From an uncultured Lachnospiraceae bacterium (lineage in GTDB: Bacteria > Bacillota > Clostridia > Lachnospirales > Lachnospiraceae), in the NCBI GenBank assembly GCA_944377405.1, contig CALWES010000001.1, positions 306,008 through 370,007 of the forward strand: 64,000 nt of DNA, read 5' to 3'. Shown piece after piece: positions 1-8,728 of the stretch; position 1 is the stretch's first letter; the number at the start of each line of letters is the position of its first letter. A program made the position numbers and the translations under genes. The notes under the pieces were generated by a model. That model was not told where the DNA came from. It did not search any database and was given only the letters and a program-made list of their open reading frames with translations.

Positions 1-308
1 CCGAATTTCTGGGAGTCCAGTTCGATCTCCACGGTGCCCCCAAGGACTGCCTTCCTGTCGATCATGAGGGCGTCGGGAAGGCTGATCTCCATGACCGGAT
101 CCTCCACCTGCTCCACCACGGTCTTAGACTGCAGGATCCGGTAATCATAGGTCTCCGGATCGATCTTTACGGTGACGTTCTCCGCTTTTCCGAAGTGATT
201 CTTGCAGGCGGTAAGCAGTGCGTTCTCGATGGCCTCCAGCAGTGCGTCCTTCGGAATATTTCTTTCTCTGCCAAGATATTCGATGGCATCCTTAAGTTCG
301 TTGTTCAT
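1..308 (-). CDS. nusA: Transcription factor NusA, N-terminal part (runs off window)
   Basis: Only the first 102 codons lie in the window; the gene continues past base 1. The translation starts MNNELKDAIEYLGRERNIPK and continues with the AIENAL..ACK segment typical of the NusA N-terminal domain, which binds RNA polymerase and modulates pausing, termination and antitermination. The ATG at 306-308 follows a GGAGG ribosome site seven bases upstream. It lies 20 bases after the end of rimP, the usual rimP-nusA order of bacterial nusA operons. The S1/KH RNA-binding part cannot be seen here. Confidence 0.9.
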   Translation of the reverse strand, partial: MNNELKDAIEYLGRERNIPKDALLEAIENALLTACKNHFGKAENVTVKIDPETYDYRILQSKTVVEQVEDPVMEISLPDALMIDRKAVLGGTVEIELDSQKF

Positions 309-328
309 TGAAGTTTTCCTCCGTTATA

Positions 329-709
329 TTAAAGCTTCTCTGTTTCTTCGGTGTCAGCCTCTGTAAGGAAGCCCCTTGAGCATACCTCCAGGGTATAGGC
401 CTCCTTGATGAAATCCTCCTGATCCAGCCACTTGCTCAGTCTGCGGGACACCTTGACGCAGTCATTGATCCCTACGCCGGGGGCCTCCGCCTGCTGATCC
501 TCTTCGGCTCCTTCCGGGTCTGCTTCCAGAGCCCTGGCAGCCGCCTTTGCCTCCCGGGCTGCGATCTCCTCCGGCAGGAGGTCGATATAGGCCCGCAGAT
601 ACCAGTTGTGGTCCTCTTCCACAAATTCCGTCTTTACCAGTTCATAGCCTTCCTTCTCTAAAAAGGTGTTCAGAAAGGCCTCCACACGTTTGGTGTACTG
701 TTCTTTCAT
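329..709 (-). CDS. rimP: Ribosome maturation factor RimP, short form lacking the C-terminal domain
   Basis: RimP helps assemble the 30S ribosomal subunit. The 126-aa product has the N-terminal RimP domain (YELVKTEFVEEDHNWYLRAY, later VKVSRRLSKWLDQ and YTLEVCSRG). I start it at the ATG at 709, which follows AAGGGA, rather than at an upstream in-frame codon. Two oddities are visible. About 30 charged, alanine/glutamate-rich residues are inserted after YIDLLPEE. The protein then stops 15 residues after EVCSRG, where family members continue into an SH3-like C-terminal domain of about 70 residues. The 17 bases before the nusA ribosome site leave no room for that domain in any frame. It is either a genuinely reduced RimP or a 3'-deleted gene. 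Confidence 0.8.
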   Translation of the reverse strand: MKEQYTKRVEAFLNTFLEKEGYELVKTEFVEEDHNWYLRAYIDLLPEEIAAREAKAAARALEADPEGAEEDQQAEAPGVGINDCVKVSRRLSKWLDQEDFIKEAYTLEVCSRGFLTEADTEETEKL

Positions 710-747
710 CTGCTTTTCCCTTATCCGCTTTTTTCTGCAAAGATTAA

Positions 748-769
748 GGAGTGAACCTGCGTTCACTCC
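748..769 (-). promoter_or_regulatory. Leader hairpin before rimP-nusA
   Basis: A perfect 9-bp stem (GGAGTGAAC / GTTCACTCC, 4-base loop) lies in the transcribed leader between the rimP promoter and the rimP ribosome site. No clear U-run follows on the minus strand. It could be an RNA control element, since nusA operons are often autoregulated, but this is inference. Confidence 0.5.
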
Positions 770-797
770 TTTCCGTCCAAAAAATATTACCTTGTAT

Positions 798-826
798 ACT
801 ATAGCACGCATTTTTCATGAATGCAA
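798..826 (-). promoter_or_regulatory. Sigma-A promoter of the rimP-nusA operon
   Basis: On the minus strand, TTGCAT (821-826) and TATAGT (798-803) are separated by exactly 17 bases, about 90 bases upstream of the rimP start. A GCCCTGCAGGGC palindrome with a T-run on the plus strand follows at about 828-846, between this promoter and the topA stop. Confidence 0.7.
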
Positions 827-851
827 GGGCCCTGCAGGGCTTTTTTGCATT

Positions 852-2834
852 TTACTCCTGGTTTTCAGCCTTTTTCGGCCGCTGCCAGCTCATGAAATCG
901 CAGTCCTTGTTCTCACAGGCATAATAGAGCCTTCCCTTCTTGGTCCGGCGCTTGATGACCTCACCGCCGCACTTGGGACACTTCACGCCGATCTTCTCGA
1001 TAAAGGGAAGGGTATTCCGGCACTCCGGGAAGCCCGGGCAGGCCAGGAACTTGCCATGGGGGCCGTACTTGATCACCATGTTCCGTCCGCACTTATCGCA
1101 GATCACGTCGGATACCTGATCCGCCACCTGGACCTTCTCCAGGTTCTCCCTTGCCTTCTGGACCGCCTCCTCGATGTCGGGATAGAAATTCTCGATGACG
1201 GTCTTCCAGTTCAGCTTGCCTTCCGCCACGGAATCCAGCATATACTCCATGTTGGCCGTGAACTTACTGTCCACGATGGAGGGGAAGGACTTCACCATCA
1301 TATCGTTGACCGCCTGTCCCAGCTCTGTCACAAAGAGGTTCTTCTTCTCCTTCGTGATGTAGTGGCGCTGCAGCAGGGTCGTGATGGTGGGTGCATAGGT
1401 GGAGGGGCGTCCGATACCGTCCTCCTCCAGCTTCCTTACCAGAGAAGCCTCGGTGTAGTGGGCCGGGGGCTCCGTAAAGTGTCTGGTCCCCGCAACGCTT
1501 CTGAAGCGCACAGTCTCCCCTTCCTTCAGGGCAGACAGGTCCTGCTTTTCCACGGAGTCGTCCTGATTGGAATAAACGGAGAGGAAGCCGTCAAACTTCA
1601 GCTTCGATCCGGAGGCCGTAAACCAGTGGCTGTCCTTTTTCAGCTTCACCTGGGTGGTGGCATAGACTGCGGGAGTCATGCGGCAGGCGATGAAGCGGTT
1701 CCAGATCAACTGATACAGCCTCCATTCGTCCCTGCCAAGCTCCTCCTTGACCCTGACGGGAGTCAGCTCCAGATAGGTGGGACGGATGGCTTCATGGGCA
1801 TCCTGTACGTTGCCCTTCGACCTGGCCTGTGGCTTTGTATGGGATACATACTGCTCCCCGTAGTTTTCCCCGATGTACTGGGAAGCTGCCGCAAGGGCCT
1901 CCTCGGAGATCCGGACGGAGTCCGTACGCAGATAGGTGATAAGGCCGATACTGCCGTAGCCCTTGATATCCACGCCCTCGTAAAGCTTCTGGGCGATCCG
2001 CATGGTCTTCTGGGTAGACATGTTCAGATATTTGGAAGCCTCCTGCTGCAGGGTGGAGGTGGTAAAGGGCAGGGGCGGGTTTTTGATCCGCTCCGCGTTC
2101 TTCACCTCTGCAACGGTGATGTCGGCATCCTTCACGGCCGCAACGATCCGGTCTGCCTCCTCCTTGCTTTTTACCGCCGTCTTCTTCCCCTCTTCTCCAT
2201 AGTAGGCAGCCTTGATTTCCCGGCTGCCGCTTCCGATGAGGGCGTCGATGGTCCAGTATTCCTCCGGAACGAAGGCTGCGATCTCATTTTCCCGTTCCGA
2301 GATCAGGTTCAGGGCCACGGACTGAACACGTCCCGCAGAGAGTCCCCGGCGGATCTTCTCCCACAGAAGAGGGCTGATGGAATATCCCACGATCCGGTCC
2401 ATCACTCTTCTTGCCTGCTGGGCGTCTACCAGGTTCATATCGATCTCCCTGGGATGCTTGATAGCATTTTTTACCGCGTTTTTCGTAATCTCGTTGAAGG
2501 TGATCCGATAGACCTTCTTGTCCTTCTGGTTCTCCAGATTGAGGGCGGCAATGAGATGCCAGCTGATGGCCTCACCTTCCCGGTCAGGGTCCGTTGCCAG
2601 ATAGATCTTGTCCGCCTTCTTCACATCCTTTCTCAGGGCAGCCAGAAGCTCTCCCTTTCCCCGGATGGTGATGTATTTCGGCTCGTAATCGTGCTCCACG
2701 TCGATCCCGAAGGAGGACTTGGGCATATCCCTTACATGTCCCATGGATGCGTCCACTATATAATTGGGACCCAGGAATTTTTTGATCGTCTTCATTTTTG
2801 CAGGAGACTCAACAATAACCAGATTCTGTGCCAT
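852..2834 (-). CDS. topA: DNA topoisomerase I (type IA)
   Basis: Relaxes negatively supercoiled DNA by nicking and passing single strands. The 660-aa protein has a Toprim domain at the N-terminus (VESPAK near 8-13; the DPD of TDPDREGE at 82-84), the central type IA core with catalytic Tyr301 in GLITYLRTDS, and two C-terminal four-cysteine zinc ribbons (CDKCGR...CPGFPEC and CPKCGG...CENKDC). Length and domain order are normal for Firmicutes. It is the last gene of the comM-dprA-topA cluster, 24 bases after dprA. Confidence 0.97.
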   Translation of the reverse strand: MAQNLVIVESPAKMKTIKKFLGPNYIVDASMGHVRDMPKSSFGIDVEHDYEPKYITIRGKGELLAALRKDVKKADKIYLATDPDREGEAISWHLIAALNLENQKDKKVYRITFNEITKNAVKNAIKHPREIDMNLVDAQQARRVMDRIVGYSISPLLWEKIRRGLSAGRVQSVALNLISERENEIAAFVPEEYWTIDALIGSGSREIKAAYYGEEGKKTAVKSKEEADRIVAAVKDADITVAEVKNAERIKNPPLPFTTSTLQQEASKYLNMSTQKTMRIAQKLYEGVDIKGYGSIGLITYLRTDSVRISEEALAAASQYIGENYGEQYVSHTKPQARSKGNVQDAHEAIRPTYLELTPVRVKEELGRDEWRLYQLIWNRFIACRMTPAVYATTQVKLKKDSHWFTASGSKLKFDGFLSVYSNQDDSVEKQDLSALKEGETVRFRSVAGTRHFTEPPAHYTEASLVRKLEEDGIGRPSTYAPTITTLLQRHYITKEKKNLFVTELGQAVNDMMVKSFPSIVDSKFTANMEYMLDSVAEGKLNWKTVIENFYPDIEEAVQKARENLEKVQVADQVSDVICDKCGRNMVIKYGPHGKFLACPGFPECRNTLPFIEKIGVKCPKCGGEVIKRRTKKGRLYYACENKDCDFMSWQRPKKAENQE

Positions 2835-2858
2835 ATAACTCCAAACCTTTTAAAAAAA

Positions 2859-3977
2859 CTACCGTTTCCTGTAATATCCGTTCATGGGAGAAGCGGCAAA
2901 GCCCTGCAGCTCCAACCGGAGAAGGATCGCAGAAAGCTCCGGAACGCCGATTCCCGTCCGCTCGGAGATGGCATCCATATGCTGCTCCGACGAATCGAGG
3001 CAACTATACACTATTTTTTCCGGCTTTGCAAGTGCGGAAATATTTTTGGGTTCCTCCGAAAGGCCCTCCCGTTCCCGGATCCCCAGGCTGTCCAGCACGT
3101 CTTCCGGGTCCGTCAGCACCGAGGCCCCGTCCTTCAGAAGGGCGTTGCAGCCCTTTCCCAGGGGATCGTCGATCCGTCCCGGAAGGGCAAAGATCTCCTT
3201 GCCCTGATCCAGGGCATTGGACACGGTGATGGCGGTCCCGCTGCGCTCCCTGGCCTCCAGCACCAGAAGCACGTCGCAAAGTCCTGCAATGATCCGGTTC
3301 CGCAGGATAAACCGGTATGGCAGAGGCGCGCTCCCCGGAGGAAATTCCGACAGAAGGCCTCCCTGGCCTGCTGCCATCTGTCTGAAGATATGCCGGTTCT
3401 CTCTTGGATAGCAGACATCCACGCCGCAGCCCAGCACCGCAAAGCTCTCCTTCCCCGCCGCAAGAGCCGCTTCCTGTGCTTCCCCGTCGATCCCTGCCGC
3501 CATGCCGCTGATGACCTGGACCCCGGAAAGGGCCAGGGCCCTGCCGAACCTGGCCGCCATCTGCCTGCCGTATTCCGTGCACATCCTGGCGCCGATGATG
3601 GCGGCAGTCCTTTTTTCCTCTGAGGGAAGCTTTCCCCTGACATAAAGGACATAGGGCCTGTCCTCCAGGGGAAGGAGCCGGCCGGGGTAATCCGGATCCA
3701 GCACCGTTACCACTCTGGTGCCTGTGGTCCAAAGCCCCTCGTATTCCCGGAGGATCCGTTCCTCCTGATCCCTGCGCCTGTCATAATGTAAAAGGAGCTC
3801 CCTGCTCTTTCCCCGATCCCGGAGGATCCCGTAGCGGATATATTCCTCCGTGGGCATCCGGTAGGCATCCTCAAAGCTTCCGGCAAACTCGTACATCTTC
3901 TTCAGAAGCCCCTGATGCATTCCTTCTATATGATTCAGCAGATAAAGGGCTCTCTTCTCCCTGTTTTCATTCAGCAT
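2859..3977 (-). CDS. dprA: DNA processing protein DprA
   Basis: DprA (Smf) loads RecA on incoming single-stranded DNA during natural transformation. The Rossmann-like core shows the usual signature: AAIIGARMCTEYG, VISGMAAGID, VLGCGVDVCYP, LSEFPPG, FILRNRIIAGL, and a C-terminal winged-helix-like tail. I place the start at the ATG at 3977 because GGGGAGGAG lies just before it; an upstream ATG at 4007 would overlap comM more and lacks this site. The product is 372 aa. It overlaps the comM end by 11 bases, suggesting translational coupling. The substitution GAR for the common GSR at the first glycine motif is conservative. Confidence 0.95.
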   Translation of the reverse strand: MLNENREKRALYLLNHIEGMHQGLLKKMYEFAGSFEDAYRMPTEEYIRYGILRDRGKSRELLLHYDRRRDQEERILREYEGLWTTGTRVVTVLDPDYPGRLLPLEDRPYVLYVRGKLPSEEKRTAAIIGARMCTEYGRQMAARFGRALALSGVQVISGMAAGIDGEAQEAALAAGKESFAVLGCGVDVCYPRENRHIFRQMAAGQGGLLSEFPPGSAPLPYRFILRNRIIAGLCDVLLVLEARERSGTAITVSNALDQGKEIFALPGRIDDPLGKGCNALLKDGASVLTDPEDVLDSLGIREREGLSEEPKNISALAKPEKIVYSCLDSSEQHMDAISERTGIGVPELSAILLRLELQGFAASPMNGYYRKR

Positions 3978-5547
3978 TCCGTTCTCCTCCCCACAGTCTG
4001 TCTTCAAAGCTCCTTAAGCTCACTGCCTCCAGAAGCTGCTCCTGTCCGATATCTTCTCTGCCCGCCATGTCCGCCAGGGTCCTGGCCACCCGCAGCACCT
4101 TGTGGTAGGTTCTTAAGGACAGTCCCTTCTTTTCATAGATGCGGCGCATCAGCTCCTCCGTCTCCCCCGTAAGGCGGCAGAAGCGCTCCGTTTCCTCCGG
4201 CGTCATCTCGCTGTTATACCTGGTGCTGCCGCAGTCCCGGAAACGGTGCTTCTGTATCTCATAGACCTGCTCCACCCGCCCTCTGATCACCTGGGAGGAC
4301 TCCCCCGCCCTTTCCCCGGACAGCGCCCCGTACTCCACGGGCCTGGCTTCTGCACAGATATCGATCCGCTCCAGGATGGGTTTTGAAAGCCTGCCCTGAT
4401 ACATGCGGATCTGGGCAGGGGTGCATCTGCAGCGCTTCCGGTCCGGGTAAAATCCGCAGGGGCAGTTGTTGCAGGCTGCCACCAGGGAAAAATCCGCCGG
4501 AAATTCATAGACGCCCCGAAGTCTGGTCAGCAGCACCCGCCGTTCCTCCAGCGGTTCCCGGAGGGCCTCGATCACCTCCCGCCGGAACAGGGGAAGCTCA
4601 TCCAGGAAGAGAACGCCCTTTGCAGAAAGGGATACCTCCCCGGGCCTTACGGGATTGCCGCCTCCCAGAAGGGCCGGAAGGGAGCTGGCGTGATGAGGCG
4701 CCCGGAAGGGCCGCCTCTTAAGGAGGGGCTGATCCTCCGGCAGAAGCCCGCAGATGCTGTAGAGCTTTGTCAGCTGGATCTGCTCCTCCCTGGTAAGCTC
4801 CGGCATGATCCCCGGGATCCTTCTGGCGATCATGGTCTTGCCGCTGCCTGCTGCCCCGGAAAGAAGCAGGTTATGGCGTCCGCTTACGGCCACCTCCGCT
4901 GCCCGCTTCAGATAGGCCTGGCCCCGGATATCTGAAAAATCCGGAAGCTTCTCCCCTTCCCTGTCCTCTTCCGACTTCTGTACCGCCTCCGGAACCCTCA
5001 TGGCAAGGCTCCCCTCCCGGGTAAAAAGCTCCATGAGCTCCTGGATATTCCGGACGCCGACCACCAGGATATCCGGCACCAGGGCAGCTTCCCGGGCATT
5101 GCCGTAAGGGACCACCACGCCCTTCATGCCCCCGCGCCTTAAGGCGTCCGTCATGGGAAGGACACCCCGCACAGGTTTTAAGCTTCCGTCAAGCCCCAGC
5201 TCCCCCAAGAAGGCAAAGGAAGCAAGGAGGGTGCGTCCCCGCTCCGAGATTTCCTTTTCCTCCAGGATCCCGGAAGCTGCCAGCACCGCCGTCAGGATGG
5301 AAAGATCGAATCCGGTCCCTTCCTTTTTCCTTCCCGCCGGTGAGATATTGATGGTAACCTTCCTGGGCTTTAGGCTGAGGCCGCTGTTCCGGATGGCGGT
5401 AAAGACCCGGTACTGGGCTTCCTTCGTTTCCGGGGAAAGAGCCCCCGTAAGGTAGACCCCCGGGAGGCCTGTTCCGCTGTCTGCCTCCGTTTCCGCCAGA
5501 AATCCCTGAACGCCAAAAAGGCCTGCGCATCTGATTTTCGCAAACAT
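3967..5547 (-). CDS. comM: YifB/ComM-family AAA+ ATPase (Mg-chelatase-like)
   Basis: A 526-aa member of the ComM/YifB family, which in naturally transformable bacteria is a helicase promoting branch migration during integration of donor DNA. Visible parts are the N-terminal Lon-protease-like fold (start to about 170), Walker A GAAGSGKT near residue 230, Walker B LFLDELPLF, and a four-cysteine cluster (CNNCPCG...CRC) followed by the Mg-chelatase C-terminal domain ending LRVARTLADMAG. The start ATG has AAGGAGGAG upstream. Adjacency to dprA supports a role in DNA uptake, although no uptake pilus genes are in this window. Confidence 0.93.
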   Translation of the reverse strand: MFAKIRCAGLFGVQGFLAETEADSGTGLPGVYLTGALSPETKEAQYRVFTAIRNSGLSLKPRKVTINISPAGRKKEGTGFDLSILTAVLAASGILEEKEISERGRTLLASFAFLGELGLDGSLKPVRGVLPMTDALRRGGMKGVVVPYGNAREAALVPDILVVGVRNIQELMELFTREGSLAMRVPEAVQKSEEDREGEKLPDFSDIRGQAYLKRAAEVAVSGRHNLLLSGAAGSGKTMIARRIPGIMPELTREEQIQLTKLYSICGLLPEDQPLLKRRPFRAPHHASSLPALLGGGNPVRPGEVSLSAKGVLFLDELPLFRREVIEALREPLEERRVLLTRLRGVYEFPADFSLVAACNNCPCGFYPDRKRCRCTPAQIRMYQGRLSKPILERIDICAEARPVEYGALSGERAGESSQVIRGRVEQVYEIQKHRFRDCGSTRYNSEMTPEETERFCRLTGETEELMRRIYEKKGLSLRTYHKVLRVARTLADMAGREDIGQEQLLEAVSLRSFEDRLWGGERNAE

Positions 5548-5614
5548 ACTGCTCCTCCTTATCTGCAGGAAACGGAAAAGAGGGGTACCTGCCCCTTTTT
5601 CCGCTTCCGGCCTG

Positions 5615-6610
5615 TTATTCTGTTTTCATTACTTTCTGGAAAACCTCAGGGATTGCAGCCTGAAAGATCTGCCCTGACAGATGGGAAAGTGGTTCCTGGA
5701 CCCTCTCCGGCATATGCAGCTCATGGGAATGGAGCAGCTGGGAAGAAATGCCGAAGCGTCTTTTCAATTTCCCGTTAAGGACCGGGTCCCCGTATTTCGG
5801 GTCACCCAGGACGGGATGTCCCAGGCTGGCCAGATGGGCCCGGATCTGATGTGTTTTTCCTGTTATGAGAAGGATCCGGAGAAGGGTATATTCTCCGTTT
5901 CCCCTGATGGGTTCATAGGCGGTCTCAATGGCTTCCGCCCCCGGAAAGGGCTGCTGCCGCACCACCGCCCGGTTGGTGCTTTCATCTTTATACAGATAGG
6001 CCGTCACATGGGCTTTTTCCTCCATGACGCCCTTTACTGCCGCAATATAATATTTATGAAGGGACCGGCTCCTGAAGAGCTCCGACAGCACCCTTGCCGC
6101 CGGATAGGTCTTGGCAAAGGTGATGAGGCCGCTGGTGTTCCGGTCCAGCCGGTTGCAGATGGAGGGAGTGAAGCCCGTCCGTTCTTCTCCGGCCCCGCCG
6201 TCCGAAAGGACATGCTCCAGCAGGATCTCATTGATGCTTATGTCCGAGGGCCTGCTCTTCTGACTGAGCATCCCCGCCGGCTTATCGGCAATGATGATGT
6301 CCCGGTCCTCATATATGACCGGTACGGAGGGAAGCTTCTGCTGTCCTTTCCGCTCTTTCCTTCCGGTCTCCGGTTCCTTTTTCCTGCTGCTTCCCCGGAA
6401 GGAGGAAATGGTCTCATCGGAAAGCCACAGCTTCAGCACGTCCCCCTCCGAAAGGATAGTCCCTGCCTCCGCCCGCTTATCGTTTAATACGATGTTCTTC
6501 TTCCGGAGCATCTTGTAAAGGAAGCTTTTGGGGGCCTCATTCAGATACCTGGCCAGAAACTTATCAAGGCGCTGCCCCGCTTCGTTCCTGGTGATCTTAA
6601 GCTCCTGCAT
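5615..6610 (-). CDS. RluA-family 23S rRNA pseudouridine synthase
   Basis: A 331-aa enzyme of the RluC/RluD group that isomerises uridine in RNA. An S4 RNA-binding domain is at 1-65 (RLDKFLARYLNEAPKSFLYK), a short basic linker at 70-95, then the catalytic domain with Asp156 in NRLDRNTSGL and the later GKTHQIRAHLASLGHPVLGD motif. The exact target uridine cannot be deduced. The first 14 bases overlap the end of the upstream SDR gene. Between this gene and comM (5570-5612) lies an inverted repeat (CGGAAAAgaGGGG / CCCCttTTTCCG) without a clear U-run. Confidence 0.92.
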   Translation of the reverse strand: MQELKITRNEAGQRLDKFLARYLNEAPKSFLYKMLRKKNIVLNDKRAEAGTILSEGDVLKLWLSDETISSFRGSSRKKEPETGRKERKGQQKLPSVPVIYEDRDIIIADKPAGMLSQKSRPSDISINEILLEHVLSDGGAGEERTGFTPSICNRLDRNTSGLITFAKTYPAARVLSELFRSRSLHKYYIAAVKGVMEEKAHVTAYLYKDESTNRAVVRQQPFPGAEAIETAYEPIRGNGEYTLLRILLITGKTHQIRAHLASLGHPVLGDPKYGDPVLNGKLKRRFGISSQLLHSHELHMPERVQEPLSHLSGQIFQAAIPEVFQKVMKTE

Positions 6611-7433
6611 GGCCTCTGCCTCCCGGGCCCTTTCCGGGCCTGTGGTTGATCAGGTCGATCGCCGTAAGGAACAGTCCCTCCGGCAGAAGCCTTGCGGCGA
6701 TCCGAAGGCCCTTCATGGCGCCGCCGTATACGGAGACGGGACGCCGTCGGAGGCTGTCGGAAAAGGCCTTTTTTGTCACTGCACCGGCATCTGCCATGAC
6801 CATCTTCTTATAAAGGGGCACTGCCCCGTGCTCCTCCGCAATGTCAAAAAATTCTGTCCTGACAGGACCCGGACACACCGCCGTAACGGAGATCCTCCGG
6901 TCCTTAAGCTCCTGGTTCAGAGCCCTGGAAAAGCTCAGGACAAAAGACTTTCCTGCAGCATACACCGCAAACTCCGGCTGGGGCAGGAAGGCTGCTGCAG
7001 AGGCAAAATTGATGATGCGGCCTGCCCGGTCCTTCATATAGGGAAGGCAGATCTTCGTAAGAGAAAAAAGGGCGCCGCAATTAAGCCGAAGCATATCCTC
7101 CTGGACCCTTCTGTCCAGGTCTGCCACCTTTCCCAGCTTCCCGAAGCCTGCTCCGTTTACCAGAAACAGGATCTCCGGTCTTTCCTCGGAAAGGAGTCCT
7201 TCTATCTCCGCCAGAAAGTCCCGGGACATAAGATCCCCGGGAAGGATCCTGACCTGCAGCTTTTTCCCCCTGGATGAGGCCTCCAGCTGTTCCTTCAAAG
7301 AAAGCAGCCTGTCTTCCCTTCTGGCTATCAGAAGGATCTGATCAAGCTGCCTGATCCTTGAGCAAAGCAGCTGTGCCATCCGGGCTCCCATGCCACTGGA
7401 AGCTCCCGTCACCACAGCGATTTTCTGAGCCAT
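6597..7433 (-). CDS. Short-chain dehydrogenase/reductase
   Basis: A 278-aa classical SDR oxidoreductase. The NAD(P)-binding TGASSGMG motif is at 10-17, the NGAG motif at 93-96, and the catalytic triad is Ser145, Tyr158 and Lys162 (YAAGK). It resembles the DltE/YqjQ-like SDR branch common in Firmicutes, but the substrate is unknown. It has a clear AAGGAGG ribosome site and overlaps the following pseudouridine synthase gene, so the two are probably co-transcribed, though no functional link is obvious. Confidence 0.88.
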   Translation of the reverse strand: MAQKIAVVTGASSGMGARMAQLLCSRIRQLDQILLIARREDRLLSLKEQLEASSRGKKLQVRILPGDLMSRDFLAEIEGLLSEERPEILFLVNGAGFGKLGKVADLDRRVQEDMLRLNCGALFSLTKICLPYMKDRAGRIINFASAAAFLPQPEFAVYAAGKSFVLSFSRALNQELKDRRISVTAVCPGPVRTEFFDIAEEHGAVPLYKKMVMADAGAVTKKAFSDSLRRRPVSVYGGAMKGLRIAARLLPEGLFLTAIDLINHRPGKGPGGRGHAGA

Positions 7434-7457
7434 TGCTCCTCCTTTGTCTCTCCCCGC

Positions 7458-8111
7458 TTAGAGAAAGACGGAATAATCTTCAATAAAAAAGTCGGAAAGC
7501 TCCTTCTTCTCCGGTTCCATATCCCGGGAGAACTCGTCTGCCACGGCACCCACAAGCATGCCCGCGGCCTTTCCGGCCCGGATCCCTGCCGGGATATCCT
7601 CAAATACCAGACATCTTCCCGGATCCACCTTAAGCTTATCCGCCGCATAGAGGTAGATATCCGGTGAGGGCTTGCCCCGCTTGACTTCACATGCGGTGCA
7701 GACCACATCCAGAAGCCCCCGGATGGACAGAGAATCAAGGCAGGCGTCCACCATCTCCTTATAATTGGAAGTGGCGATGCCTGTCCGGATGCCTCTTTTC
7801 TTCAGTTCCCGCAGGAACTCTCCTGCATGGGGCTTTAAAGGAACTTCGTGCTTATATTTTTCAACGGACATACTGACCCAGTCCCCTTTGATCTGTTCGA
7901 TACTGTCGGGAATGGAGAAGTGCTCCTTGAAATAGATGGCAGTCTCCGTAAAGCTCATACCCTCTATGGTCTTCTGAAGTGCCCTGGAAAAGGGCTTTCC
8001 GAAGCGGGACAGATATTCGATGTCGATATCCGTCCACATCCACATGGAATCCACCAGGGTGCCGTCCAGGTCAAAGATCACCGCCTCCCGGTCAGAAAGC
8101 AGCTTCTGCAT
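7458..8111 (-). CDS. HAD-family phosphatase, beta-phosphoglucomutase-like
   Basis: A 217-aa HAD hydrolase. Motif I is FDLDGTLVDS (nucleophile Asp14, acid Asp16), motif II IATSN near 110-114, the motif III lysine is in KRGKPSPDIY, and motif IV is VFEDIPAGIRAGKAAGM. A helical cap between motifs I and II places it in the beta-phosphoglucomutase/GPH-like subgroup. Substrate not deducible. Its ATG overlaps the stop of the coiled-coil gene upstream (TGATG), so translation is probably coupled. Confidence 0.9.
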   Translation of the reverse strand: MQKLLSDREAVIFDLDGTLVDSMWMWTDIDIEYLSRFGKPFSRALQKTIEGMSFTETAIYFKEHFSIPDSIEQIKGDWVSMSVEKYKHEVPLKPHAGEFLRELKKRGIRTGIATSNYKEMVDACLDSLSIRGLLDVVCTACEVKRGKPSPDIYLYAADKLKVDPGRCLVFEDIPAGIRAGKAAGMLVGAVADEFSRDMEPEKKELSDFFIEDYSVFL

Positions 8112-8728
8112 CAGTTCTGCTCCTCAGAAACGTCCGGTGCCTCCTGAGCCTGGGCCTGAGGCTGGATCTGCATCTGGCTCTGGGCCTGCTGCATGCCTGC
8201 AGCCAGCTCGCTGCGGTTCTGCAGACATACCTGGTAGGTGTTCTGAAGGGCGCCGAAGAGTCCCTCGTATCTCTGCTTTGTGGTCTCCATGGAGTTCTCC
8301 ATGATGCTCTGAAGGTTGGCCAGAAGGGAATCCGTATACTGAACGGCGCTCTCCCGGATATTGTTGGCGTCGGAAACTGCGGAATCCACAATGGACTGAG
8401 CCTGCTTCGTTGCTTCCTCCACCAGCTCGTTGGCCTTTGCATAAGCCCGCTGCATAACCTCATGGTCGCTTACCAGCTCGTTGGTCTGAGCCGTGGCGTC
8501 TGCGATCATGTTCTCGGCCTGGGCTCTGGCGTCTGCCAGGATCGCATCCTGCTGGCTGATGATCTTCTGGTACTTTTTGATCTCGTCCGGTACTCTCAGA
8601 CGCAGCTCCACCAGAAGCTCTTCCATTTCCTCTTTATTTACCAGGATCTTTGTATTGGATAAGGGCTGATACTTACAGCTGTCAATATATTCTTCGATCT
8701 CATTTATCAACTGTTCAATCCTGCTCAT
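8111..8728 (-). CDS. Coiled-coil protein, DivIVA/ATP-synthase-subunit-like
   Basis: A 205-aa acidic protein made mostly of long helices: IEQLINEIEEYIDSC at the start, then a heptad-rich stretch (about 35-180) full of Ala, Glu and Gln (ILADARAQAENMIADATAQ), ending in a low-complexity Gln/Met/Ala tail. It lacks membrane segments and catalytic motifs. Such proteins next to coaD in clostridia are usually annotated only as hypothetical or ATPase-like. A DivIVA-like scaffold is possible but not shown. The start overlaps the coaD stop (TAATG). Confidence 0.75.
   Translation of the reverse strand: MSRIEQLINEIEEYIDSCKYQPLSNTKILVNKEEMEELLVELRLRVPDEIKKYQKIISQQDAILADARAQAENMIADATAQTNELVSDHEVMQRAYAKANELVEEATKQAQSIVDSAVSDANNIRESAVQYTDSLLANLQSIMENSMETTKQRYEGLFGALQNTYQVCLQNRSELAAGMQQAQSQMQIQPQAQAQEAPDVSEEQN

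Noticed and set aside
666..3623. A 985-codon open frame on the plus strand opposite rimP, topA and dprA
   Set aside because: Its translation shows no domain and has the composition expected from reading GC-rich genes backwards; topA and dprA are clear on the other strand.
5570..5612. Inverted repeat between comM and the pseudouridine synthase gene as a terminator
   Set aside because: The stem is imperfect and no U-run follows on the transcribed strand.
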